Assembly (NCBI RefSeq): GCF_014863605.1
Contig: NZ_CP062252.1
Coordinates: 124,001 to 188,000 of the forward strand
From: Pseudomonas allokribbensis
GTDB lineage: Bacteria; Pseudomonadota; Gammaproteobacteria; Pseudomonadales; Pseudomonadaceae
DNA length: 64,000 nt
Direction of reading: 5' to 3'
The notes under the pieces were generated by a model that saw only the letters and a program-made list of their open reading frames with translations, was not told where the DNA came from and searched no databases. Below are positions 10,201 through 17,172 of this stretch, piece by piece. Position 1 is the stretch's first letter. Each line of letters starts with the position of its first letter. Position numbers and translations under genes: made by a program.

Positions 10201-10611
10201 GTCCGGCGCACGGGCGGTTGCCGCGTGCTGGAAGTAATCGGCATCGCGGGAGAAACGGCTGACCAGCAGCGCCACTTCATCCACTACTAGCGCCAGTGTT
10301 CGCTGGCGCAGGGCCTGGCCGTTGCCGGAGGGCTCGTCGGCAATCGGCACGCGGCTCAGCAGTGTCGAGTTGCAGACGCAAAGGAGATCGAGCACCGGCA
10401 GTCCGCCGACGCCCGTTGCACCGATACCCAGACGCAAGGTCAGGTGCGGTGTCGCGCCGTGATCCTGTGGCGCAAGGCTGCCGTCATCAATCACCAGGTC
10501 CATCGACGGAGCCGCTTGCGTCAGCAATGAATGACCGTGTTGTTCGAGCTCCTGCGCCAGGTCGGTCAAGGCCTGGCTGCGGCCCATCAGCAAAATGTCG
10601 AGACGTCTCAT
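7222..10611 (-). CDS. pvfC: Single-module NRPS: adenylation, thiolation, thioester reductase
   Basis: This 1129-residue enzyme would activate one amino acid, hold it on a carrier domain and release it by NAD(P)H-dependent reduction. The order is an N-terminal region of about 170 residues, then adenylation (LYTSGTTGHPKG, NLYGPTEATV, YRSGDMAKW, ANGKVDRKAL; about 170-660). Next comes a carrier domain with the phosphopantetheine serine in FFNLGGHSILLSRML (about 695), then a reductase with the NAD-binding VTGANSFVGVHIVEALL (from about 770). There is no condensation domain. This matches MgoA/PvfC. Related clusters use leucine or valine; the substrate here was not decoded. AAGGAGG precedes the ATG. 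Confidence 0.88.
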   Translation of the reverse strand: MRRLDILLMGRSQALTDLAQELEQHGHSLLTQAAPSMDLVIDDGSLAPQDHGATPHLTLRLGIGATGVGGLPVLDLLCVCNSTLLSRVPIADEPSGNGQALRQRTLALVVDEVALLVSRFSRDADYFQHAATARAPDFEQVENLLFLDSLAYVHRFNATANPPLLQQAQTPVIERLQQSLIEHAERPALHLAEQSISYRQLHDHSRAIQQRLLAMLETQPQPWVVGICLPKCDALFASILAVLGSGAVYLPLEPSHPLQRQQYILENAGAVLLLHDGEHPLSASMPGLDVSRIDSTDADLSLPLMRRRPELDAPCMALYTSGTTGHPKGVLLSQANLAHFTAWYADYVQLHAESRVLQFSSLSFDSSLIDIFPTLLEGAELVVPDGNQRRDPLQLVALIRRRQLTHAFLPPALLSILPLEQLQSVGQIMTGGDVCEPFVIEQLTRQGKLHNLYGPTEATVLITARQLQPGDSNRTLGGPIANSQVLILDDDLQPVAEQTVGELFIVGPGVCLGYLNNPQQTAERYLNLELPDGQRLRAYRSGDMAKWGEDGIELCGRRDNQVKIRGFRVEPEEIERCLRESQLYRQIAVVIDSQRRILAFLAQPQSDAARDALKAHAQQFLPDYMQPVAWTELPNMPFAANGKVDRKALLELPVSVQDSGPKCLPANSDEALLLEIWGELLELPTSDISTDESFFNLGGHSILLSRMLLRLREEFGRSISINRFIELPTIAKLATLVRGTDDSAVLSAQAMADAERPLEIEPLPISRMGDVHKVIVTGANSFVGVHIVEALLGWGASEVACLVRDGGGQTAAQRFAHSLRENRLEHLDLSRVRVYSADITRPQLGLADSDFERLDREFGALVHNAANVNHVLDYESLAADNVEPIFELLRLCEGRSKKVFNFVSTLSASSTVDDAGRVLELPAAPTPPIYIRNGYNLSKWVGERILERARERGVRVNLYRPGNISFNSLSGVCQPHKNRLMLMLKGSIQLGQVPAFALNFDLMPVDFLARFIAFHASRYSPERAVFNLHNPEPLSWDAYVASFRETGSEFSLVSVADWQQQLGRVDADNALFGVLGFYLNGFEEDIGDISLIGHANAQAGVQQMGAHYPEKSPALLRRGCDYLKEINFI

Positions 10612-10624
10612 GTCAGCCTCCTTG

Positions 10625-11554
10625 TCAAACCAGGTAGTCGCGCAGGGCGTGCTGTACGCACGGTGTATCGAGCAGTGAACTGTTGTGGAAAAACCGCACG
10701 ATGTTGCCCACCAGCGGGTGGTGGCGATTGATCGGGAAGGCCAGCCCGGCCATCTCGTCTTTCAGTGCGCGGCGGGTTGCGTCGTTGACCGGCAAGGCAT
10801 CGACCAGGCGCAGGTCGAATGACTTCTGTATGTCGTTGGTCAGGTAGTGGCCGATGAACACCGGCAGGATCTGCGCGATGCATTCGCGATCCGCGTCGCT
10901 CGCGGTGTGCCAGTAGATGCGCACCATCCGCGCCCAGAAACTCGAATGGCGACCCTCGTCGAGCAAGTGGTCGGCCATCAGCCCCTTGATCGACGGCTTG
11001 ACCGTGTCGTCCCGGGCGAACGCCGCGACATCGCCGGTCACGGTGTTCTCGGCGATGGCGACGCAGATCAGCTCCACGGCGCTGCGCAGGTGCTCCGGGG
11101 CCAATTCGACGGCGGCCGGAATCGCCCGGCTCAGTTCGATTTCATTCGGCAACTCGATGGGCTCGATGCCGGTCATGGCCACGGTCTGCTGCATGAAATC
11201 CATCGCCACCAGCGCGTGGTAATCCTCGTCAACGACAACGGTCATGGCGTCGTAGCGACAGGCGAACGGGAAGGCCACGGCGAAGCGGTTCTTGGCGATG
11301 CTGCGGGCGGTCTTGTCGACGATCTCAGTCTCGAAAATCACCACGTCGTTGATGAATTTGTACAGCGTCTGCACCAGCGCAAAGTCCCGTTGCTCGGGGC
11401 ATTCGCGCAGGAAGGTTTCACTGAGCACCAACGGCTGGCGACTGAGCGGGTAGATCAGCCGCGCGTCGTCCTCCAGCACGCGGCGCGGCCGGGTGCGGAT
11501 GGTGGCGCGGCTTTCCCAGGCGTCGGCGAAGGATTGGTAGTCGGCGGCGTTCAT
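10625..11554 (-). CDS. pvfB: AurF-like di-iron N-oxygenase
   Basis: This 309-residue protein belongs to the p-aminobenzoate N-oxygenase (AurF) family, which oxidises amines at a di-iron centre. All seven AurF iron ligands can be placed with the same spacing: E75, E110, H113, E169, H196, E200 and H203 ([20 protein letters not shown]). It therefore looks catalytically complete. In the pvf/mgo pathway it probably N-oxygenates the amino-acid-derived substrate or intermediate. Its ATG overlaps the preceding stop (ATGA), and it ends 13 nt before the NRPS gene. Confidence 0.85.
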   Translation of the reverse strand: MNAADYQSFADAWESRATIRTRPRRVLEDDARLIYPLSRQPLVLSETFLRECPEQRDFALVQTLYKFINDVVIFETEIVDKTARSIAKNRFAVAFPFACRYDAMTVVVDEDYHALVAMDFMQQTVAMTGIEPIELPNEIELSRAIPAAVELAPEHLRSAVELICVAIAENTVTGDVAAFARDDTVKPSIKGLMADHLLDEGRHSSFWARMVRIYWHTASDADRECIAQILPVFIGHYLTNDIQKSFDLRLVDALPVNDATRRALKDEMAGLAFPINRHHPLVGNIVRFFHNSSLLDTPCVQHALRDYLV

Positions 11555-12324
11555 TCAGCCACCTCCGCCAACGGCTCGCGCATGCTCAGGCGCAGGCCGT
11601 CCCACAGGGCGATGCGGCTTTCCACGGCGGCGACGGCGCTGGCGTAGACCTCGGCTTCACGCTGCGGATCGCCATCGACCAGTCGCTCCAACAGTTGCTC
11701 CGCTGCCGGGCCGTGGTCTTCGGAGTCGACTTCGATGTGTCGTTCCAGGTAGTAACGGAAGGTCGGCGCCTGTTCGACACCGATGCCCCAGGCATCGAGC
11801 ATGCGCTGGAACATGGTCGGGATCACGCTCTCGCGGCCATGCAGGAAGGCGGCGGCGACGCTGTGCCCTGGCGCATGCAGCGCGGTGTGCAAGGTGTCGC
11901 GGACGAACTGCGCGGCGGCCGGGTCGACGTCGACACTTTGCAACGCAACGTCATAGCTCACGCCTTCCTGTTGCAGCGCGACGAAACGCTCCACCGCCGA
12001 GGTGCTCGCACCGACTTCGCGCATCGCATCCAGGTACAACTCGAAGTGACTGTAATGCCCGTGTGACAGCCGATCGTCCGACTCTTCGCCGAGCACGATT
12101 TCATTGATCAGTCGCGCGGCGTGCGGATCGCGCGGCGGCAGCCACGGCAGGCGGGTGCACGTCAGTTCCTGTTGCAGGCGTTTGGTCAGCGACATGAAGT
12201 CCCACACGGCAAATACGTGGGACTCCATGAAGCGTCGCAACACCGACAGCGAATCGATTTCGGAGAAGATCGGGTGAACGCTGAGTTCGGCTTTCTTTTG
12301 GGCGAGTTGTTCTTTAGTTGGCAT
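11551..12324 (-). CDS. pvfA: Haem-oxygenase-like di-iron oxidase, first gene of the pvf/mgo operon
   Basis: This 257-residue helical protein resembles MgoB/PvfA and the haem-oxygenase-like di-iron oxidase superfamily. Candidate metal-binding residues lie in [19 protein letters not shown] and [16 protein letters not shown] use the ATG at 12324 ([11 protein letters not shown]) with GAGG ahead of it. The frame runs 15 codons further up, but without a ribosome site. It probably performs an oxidation in making the diazeniumdiolate or N-oxide product. Assignment rests on the four-gene context as much as on the sequence. The metal ligands are not certain by eye. Confidence 0.78.
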   Translation of the reverse strand: MPTKEQLAQKKAELSVHPIFSEIDSLSVLRRFMESHVFAVWDFMSLTKRLQQELTCTRLPWLPPRDPHAARLINEIVLGEESDDRLSHGHYSHFELYLDAMREVGASTSAVERFVALQQEGVSYDVALQSVDVDPAAAQFVRDTLHTALHAPGHSVAAAFLHGRESVIPTMFQRMLDAWGIGVEQAPTFRYYLERHIEVDSEDHGPAAEQLLERLVDGDPQREAEVYASAVAAVESRIALWDGLRLSMREPLAEVAE

Positions 12325-13078
12325 GATGCGAGCCTCTGGCTTATAGGGATATAGGGACTTCTCAATCAATGGCTAACAACGTTGGATATAGTTTTCAGGC
12401 GAGCGATAGCCTCATTCGTTTCGATGAAAGTTAAAGTTTCATTGAAAGCCCAGGTACAACGGCATACCGCTGAAGGCGGCTGTGAACTGGGCAGTATTGC
12501 TGGGTCTCGCCGGTTTGTCGGTTCGCTACAAAACCCGGCGTAGAAAAACTAATACATCGCAAAACAACTTAACAAGTATATTTTCAATTAATTTAAGTTG
12601 GCCGTTTTTCAAGTATGAGCGAGGCTGATAAAACTTTTAAGTTGAGTTTTATTTGGGCGTAGTTGCTCCTTTCGGCGTTTAAAGGCCAAAATTGAATAAC
12701 AAGAGTGAATGCCTCACTCGAAGCAACTTTCTAATGAAGTAATTGAAATGATCTGAGGGGATGAAGTTGGCCTGATACGGCGGCGAATCTTCCTTTTCCC
12801 GTGACAAGGCTCCTTCCGTAGGTTCCTGGTGCGGAGACTGCTGCCGGGGCGGCGCGTCCCCGTTCTATAGTGGGTTGGCGATTCAAGGGTGCGCGTAAAT
12901 CGGCGCCGCGGCTATCGTCGAAAATGACTTCCTTGCGGTGCAAATTCCGGGCTGTTCGAAGCAGGGGGGAGGTTAGAGCGCAGGCGCCGAAGTGCCACGG
13001 CAATTGAGCGTGACCGGCGTGGGGATTTGTAAGCGGGTTATTCGCCGGGGGAGCGGGGGCTCACCCGGGAGGGGACTT
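12325..13078. other. Non-coding region upstream of the pvf/mgo operon
   Basis: These 754 bases hold no convincing gene. The part at about 12540-12740 is distinctly AT-rich and carries the repeated motif described separately. A spaced inverted repeat lies at 12424-12442 (ATGAAA, 7 nt, TTTCAT), about 100 nt upstream of the pvfA start. A possible 90-codon frame at 12731-13003 on the minus strand lacks any family resemblance. The region ends at the stop of the GntR gene. Confidence 0.6.
12565..12644. promoter_or_regulatory. Three copies of an 8-bp motif upstream of the pvf/mgo operon
   Basis: CAACTTAA (12565-12572) and TTAAGTTG (12593-12600) form a perfect inverted repeat with a 20-nt spacer. 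A further TTAAGTTG lies at 12637-12644, 44 nt on. This fits a multi-site binding region for a regulator of the signal cluster. No known regulator is assigned. Confidence 0.4.
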
Positions 13079-13789
13079 TCAGAGTGCCGCCTGGCGGCTT
13101 TTGGAGGCGGAGCTGGCCAGATAGCGAGTGATCACCTCGACACCCCGATTGAGGTGCTGCTCCAGAAGCATCACCGCCTGTTGGGTGTCGCGTTCTTTAA
13201 CGGCCTGCAGCAACGCCCGGTGATCGTCCTGGGACAGTTTGCCCAGGCCCATGGCCTCGAGGTTGAAACGCAGGAAGCGTTCCTCTTCATTCAAGCCATC
13301 CTCGACCAGCCGCAGCAGTCGGCCGTTCGGGGATTTGCAGTAAAGCGCCATGTGGAACAGACGGTTGAGCCGGCCGATCTCGGTGTAGTCGTGCTCGGTT
13401 TCCAGCTCTTCGATGTAGCCGGCGGCGCGATCGTGATCGGCAGGGGTCAGCAGCGGGATCGACTGGCGCAGCGCTTCGGATTCCAGCAGGATGCGCAGCT
13501 CATAGGTTTCGGTCGCGTCACCCTGAATCAGCGGCGCCACGACGGCCCCTTTGTGCGCAACCACGCTCAGCAGGCCCTGGGCTTCCAGCTGACGCAAGGC
13601 TTCGCGCACCGGCATGCGGCTGACGCCGAACAGATCCGCCAGGTCTTGCTGGCGCACGGCGGTGCCGCACGGCAGGCGACCATCGAGGATCGCCGAGCGC
13701 AGGGTTTCTTCGATGACCGAACGCGCCAGGTGCGCGGGAATCGGGCCTTCGACTTTGATGCTGTGGAGTGGCTTGGGCTTCTGGGTCAC
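13079..13789 (-). CDS. GntR-family regulator with FCD ligand domain
   Basis: This is a protein of about 236 residues with an N-terminal winged helix (LRSAILDGRLPCGTAVRQQDLADLF, then VSRMPVREALRQLEAQGLL) and a C-terminal helical FCD domain (ETYELRILLESEALR, NRLFHMALY, DDHRALLQAVKERD). FCD domains of the FadR subfamily bind small organic acids and often a metal. The frame reaches 13858, but there is no good site there. A GTG at 13789 begins just before the conserved part and I prefer it. It sits alone between the pvf/mgo and lap loci, so its targets are unknown. A perfect palindrome upstream suggests autoregulation. Confidence 0.82.
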   Translation of the reverse strand: MTQKPKPLHSIKVEGPIPAHLARSVIEETLRSAILDGRLPCGTAVRQQDLADLFGVSRMPVREALRQLEAQGLLSVVAHKGAVVAPLIQGDATETYELRILLESEALRQSIPLLTPADHDRAAGYIEELETEHDYTEIGRLNRLFHMALYCKSPNGRLLRLVEDGLNEEERFLRFNLEAMGLGKLSQDDHRALLQAVKERDTQQAVMLLEQHLNRGVEVITRYLASSASKSRQAAL

Positions 13790-13815
13790 AACTGCACACC
13801 CTGTTGACGGCTGAA

Positions 13816-13827
13816 TTTGGATCCAAA
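13816..13827. promoter_or_regulatory. Palindrome upstream of the GntR gene
   Basis: TTTGGATCCAAA is a perfect 12-bp palindrome 27 nt upstream of the chosen GTG start. Short TTGG-CCAA-type palindromes are common operators for FCD-GntR proteins. The role is inferred. Confidence 0.4.
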
Positions 13828-13985
13828 GGACACTAGTGATTGCTCTACAGGTTGTCAAACCGTGTAGAAGAACCCTGTCATATCTGAAGTTTAGCGCGCC
13901 AGCGATGATCTCAGGGTGCCATTGTTTTTTGCTGGACTAACCTTCACCATCAAACGCCTTTCTTCCCTGCCCTGGATGCCTTGCA

Positions 13986-14678
13986 TTGGCGGTACGTTTC
14001 GCGATCCCTCGGATTGTGCGCTGGCTTGCCTGCGCGCTGCTGCTGGCCGGCGCCATGCTGGGCGGTCTGCATGCCGATTGGGATTTTTCTGCGATCAGTC
14101 GCAAGGCTACGGCGTTGTACGGCCCTCTGGGCGCCGGACAGCAACGGATTGATGCCTGGCAGAATCTGCTGGCCACGCAGAAGCAGGTCAGCGAAATGGA
14201 AAAGCTCAAAGTAGTGAACCTGTTTTTCAACAAACAGATGCGCTACGTCGAAGATATCGACCTGTGGGGTGAAGTCGATTATTGGGAAACCCCCATCGAA
14301 GCCTTGTGGAAAGGTGCCGGCGATTGCGAAGACTATGCGATCGCCAAGTATTTCAGCCTGCGCCATCTGGGGGTGGCCAGTGACAAGTTACGCATCACCT
14401 ACGTCAAGGCCTTGCGCCAGAACCGCGCGCACATGGTCCTGACTTACTATTCCAGCCCTGACGCCATGCCACTGGTGCTCGACAGCCTGATCGACCCGAT
14501 CAAGCCGGCGTCCGAGCGAACCGATTTGCTGCCGGTCTACTCTTTCAATGCCGAAGGTCTGTACCTGCCGGGAGCGAAGGGCAACAAGAAGGTCGGCGAC
14601 ACCAAACGTCTGTCACGCTGGCAGGATGTGTTGAAGAAAATGCAGGCCGAAGGATTCCCGGTCGAGACGACTAACTAG
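13986..14678 (+). CDS. lapG: Periplasmic cysteine protease LapG
   Basis: This 230-residue transglutaminase-like protease of the Bacterial_Transglu/LapG family releases the LapA adhesin by cutting its N-terminal double-alanine site when c-di-GMP is low. The catalytic residues are C114 (AGDCEDYA), H149 (NRAHM) and D166 (LVLDSL), spaced 35 and 17 apart as in Legionella LapG. Acidic residues beside the cysteine fit the known calcium site. An N-terminal hydrophobic signal (WLACALLLAGAMLGGLHA) sends it to the periplasm. The start is uncertain: no in-frame ATG exists after the upstream TAA. A TTG at 13986 or a GTG at 14019 must serve. lapD follows after 14 nt. Confidence 0.93.
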   Translation: MAVRFAIPRIVRWLACALLLAGAMLGGLHADWDFSAISRKATALYGPLGAGQQRIDAWQNLLATQKQVSEMEKLKVVNLFFNKQMRYVEDIDLWGEVDYWETPIEALWKGAGDCEDYAIAKYFSLRHLGVASDKLRITYVKALRQNRAHMVLTYYSSPDAMPLVLDSLIDPIKPASERTDLLPVYSFNAEGLYLPGAKGNKKVGDTKRLSRWQDVLKKMQAEGFPVETTN

Positions 14679-14692
14679 GAGCACGCGCTCAG

Positions 14693-16636
14693 ATGTCCTT
14701 GTTCAAACAGCTGTTGATCGCTATCTGTCTGTTCCTGGTGGTCGCCTTCACCGGCAGCTTCATGGTCAGTCTGGAAAGCTCGCGCACCCAGTACGTCAAT
14801 CAGTTGCGCTCCCACGCCCAGGACGCCGCCACGGCGCTGGCGCTGTCGCTGACGCCGAATATCGACGACCCGGCGATGGTCGAGCTGCTGGTCAGTTCGA
14901 TCTTCGACAGCGGTTACTACTCGAGCATCCGCGTGGTCGATCTGAAGACCGATCAGACCATCGTCGAGCGCAACGGCATTCCGGCGGTCACCAACGTGCC
15001 GGACTGGTTCGTCAAACTGATCGGTCTGGAGCCGGCCGGTGGCGATGCGCTGGTCAGCCGTGGCTGGGAGCAGGCGGCGCGGGTCGAGGTGGTCAGCCAC
15101 CCGATGTTCGCCCTGGCCAAACTCTGGCAGAGCGCCCTGGGCAGCCTTGGCTGGCTGCTGGTCTGCGGCGCGGTGAGTGCGGTGCTCGGTGCGCTGTTGC
15201 TGCGTCGACAACTGAGGCCGCTGGATTACATGGTCAAGCAATCCCACGCCATCGCCCGTCGCGAGTTCCTCAGCCTGCCGGACCTGCCGCGCACGCCTGA
15301 ACTGCGTCGCGTAGTGCTGGCCATGAACCAGATGGTCGAGAAGCTCAAGGCGCTGTTCCAGGAGCAGGCCGAACGCAGTGAAAAACTGCGTACCGAGTCC
15401 TATCAGGACAACCTCACCGGGCTCGCCAACCGACGCTATTTCGAGATGCAACTGAACGCCCGGGTGAGCAACCCGGAGCAGGCCAGCTCCGGTTATCTGC
15501 TGCTGTTGCGGGTCAAGGATCTGGCCGGGCTGAACCAGCGCCTCGGCGGTCAACGCACCGATGAATTGCTCAAGGCAGTCGGCGAGCAGCTTTCCCGCGA
15601 GTGCGCCAAATACCCGGAAACCCAGAATCTCGTCACACGTATTCGCGGCGGTGAATTCGCCGTGCTGGCGCCGGGCCTGACGCGGGAAGAAGCGCTGCAA
15701 CTGGCGCAAAGCCTCGACAGTGCGCTGAGCAGCCTGCATGCGACAGGCGCCACCGACGTGGCGGCCGTGGCCTCCATCGGCCTCGCACCGTTCGCCCACG
15801 GCGATTCGCCGCAAGCGGTGCTCAGCCTCGGCGATCAGGCACTGGCCCAGGCCGAAGGTCAGGGCGAGCAGAACTGGGCGTGTCTCGATCAGAGCCTGGT
15901 GGCGGACGTCGGTGACGATCACCACGCCTGGCATCGCCTGCTCGATCAGGCCCTGAGCCAGCGGCGTTTCGAGCTGTTCTTCCAACCGGTGGTGGCTGCG
16001 CAGGACACGCAACTGGTGCTGCATTACAAGGTGCTGTCACGCTTGCTCGACGAGCAGGGCCAGACCATTCCCGCCGGACGCTTCCTGCCGTGGCTGGAGC
16101 GCTTTGGCTGGACCGCACGGCTGGACCGACTGATGCTCGAGCGGGTGCTGGAGCAAATGGCCGGCCATGAAGAATCCCTGGCGCTGAACCTGTCGTCGGC
16201 GACCCTGGCTGATCCACAGGCGCTGAACAAAGTCTTCGAGATTCTGCGCTCGCACTCCAATCTGGGGCCGCGTCTGACCCTGGAAATCGGCGAGGAGCAA
16301 TTGCCGGAACAAGCGGTGCTGGAACAGTTGACCCGCCGCCTGCGCGAACTCGGTTTCTCCCTGAGCCTGCAACGCTTCGGCGGGCGCTTCAGCATGATCG
16401 GCAACCTGGCGCGGCTGGGGCTGGCGTACTTGAAGATCGATGGCAGCTACATTCGGGCGATCGATCAGGAAAGTGACAAACGTCTGTTCATCGAGGCGAT
16501 CCAGCGTGCGGCGCACAGCATCGATCTGCCGTTGATTGCCGAGCGGGTCGAGACGGAAGGGGAATTGTCGGTGATTCGCGAGATGGGCTTGTACGGGGTT
16601 CAGGGACAGCTCTTCGGTGAGCCAAAACCCTGGTGA
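14693..16636 (+). CDS. lapD: Inner-membrane c-di-GMP receptor LapD
   Basis: This 647-residue protein has TM1 at about residues 5-25, a periplasmic LapD/MoxY N-terminal domain, TM2 at about 150-170, a HAMP domain, a degenerate GGDEF domain (RGGEF at 318-322) and a degenerate EAL domain (KVL at 446-448). Loss of both catalytic motifs is the hallmark of LapD, which binds c-di-GMP in the EAL domain and then holds LapG in the periplasm. The gene directly follows lapG and probably shares its transcript. The product should set whether LapA stays on the cell surface. Confidence 0.95.
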   Translation: MSLFKQLLIAICLFLVVAFTGSFMVSLESSRTQYVNQLRSHAQDAATALALSLTPNIDDPAMVELLVSSIFDSGYYSSIRVVDLKTDQTIVERNGIPAVTNVPDWFVKLIGLEPAGGDALVSRGWEQAARVEVVSHPMFALAKLWQSALGSLGWLLVCGAVSAVLGALLLRRQLRPLDYMVKQSHAIARREFLSLPDLPRTPELRRVVLAMNQMVEKLKALFQEQAERSEKLRTESYQDNLTGLANRRYFEMQLNARVSNPEQASSGYLLLLRVKDLAGLNQRLGGQRTDELLKAVGEQLSRECAKYPETQNLVTRIRGGEFAVLAPGLTREEALQLAQSLDSALSSLHATGATDVAAVASIGLAPFAHGDSPQAVLSLGDQALAQAEGQGEQNWACLDQSLVADVGDDHHAWHRLLDQALSQRRFELFFQPVVAAQDTQLVLHYKVLSRLLDEQGQTIPAGRFLPWLERFGWTARLDRLMLERVLEQMAGHEESLALNLSSATLADPQALNKVFEILRSHSNLGPRLTLEIGEEQLPEQAVLEQLTRRLRELGFSLSLQRFGGRFSMIGNLARLGLAYLKIDGSYIRAIDQESDKRLFIEAIQRAAHSIDLPLIAERVETEGELSVIREMGLYGVQGQLFGEPKPW

Positions 16637-16640
16637 TGAA

Positions 16641-16675
16641 CTGTCCGTTCCCACGCATAGCGTGGGCACGGACAG
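16641..16675. terminator. Hairpin between lapD and a convergent gene
   Basis: The stem is CTGTCCGT paired with ACGGACAG, continued by CCCACGC/GCGTGGG around loop ATA, with one mismatch. The CCCACGC-ATA-GCGTGGG core resembles small repeats scattered through P. fluorescens genomes. There is no strong T-run, but it sits where a bidirectional terminator is expected. Confidence 0.6.
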
Positions 16676-16685
16676 TACAAAAAGA

Positions 16686-17024
16686 TCAGATCAACCCGGT
16701 CTCTTCATCATCGATCAACTGACTCAACCCGCCCAGTGCTTCCCGGGCCTGGGTACGGTCCATCAACTTGGCCTGGGCCGCCGGCGGCAGGTCGGTGACG
16801 CGGATCACGCCTTTGCTGGTCAGCACCTGAATCAGGTCGTCGAGTACCCGGATCATTTCCAGGTCGCTCTGCTTGAGCTGCTTGAGGCTGTTTTCCACCG
16901 CGGCGTTGGCAAACCAGGCCTGGATTTCATGGTGGTCGGCCGGCAGCGTTTCCGTGGCCTCGGCCCAGGCGGCAGCTTCCACGCGAACCAACTGACCCTG
17001 CGCATCGCGTTGCACGTAAAACAT
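16686..17024 (-). CDS. Small conserved protein of unknown function
   Basis: This is a 112-residue soluble acidic protein starting MFYVQRDAQGQLVRVEA, with a helical middle (ENSLKQLKQSDLEMIRVLDDL) and LTSKGVIRVTDLPPAAQAK. Similar small Pseudomonas proteins are often labelled 'tryptophan synthase subunit beta-like', a name I recall, with no sign here of a PLP enzyme. GAGGG lies upstream of the ATG. It sits between lapD and lapA on the lapA strand. Any link to the Lap system is only positional. Confidence 0.75.
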   Translation of the reverse strand: MFYVQRDAQGQLVRVEAAAWAEATETLPADHHEIQAWFANAAVENSLKQLKQSDLEMIRVLDDLIQVLTSKGVIRVTDLPPAAQAKLMDRTQAREALGGLSQLIDDEETGLI

Positions 17025-17135
17025 TGAGCATCCCTCAGAAATGAACCCGCGTCATGCTGTCAGCAGCATAGCCAACTGCGCGCGAGTATGCGGTGCGCCG
17101 ACGAAATCGTCACCGGGGTGATGGGCGCAAACGTG

Positions 17136-17160
17136 ACGGCCGCCCCATTGGGGCGGCCGT
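17136..17160. terminator. Strong GC hairpin downstream of lapA
   Basis: An 11-bp perfect stem (ACGGCCGCCCC with its complement) and a 3-nt loop, 12 nt beyond the lapA stop. The T-run is better on the plus strand than on the lapA strand. Confidence 0.6.
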
Positions 17161-17172
17161 TTTGTTCACGCA

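Noticed and set aside
12731..13003. 90-codon minus-strand frame between the pvf/mgo operon and the GntR gene
   Set aside because: No family resemblance or coherent composition; more likely non-coding.
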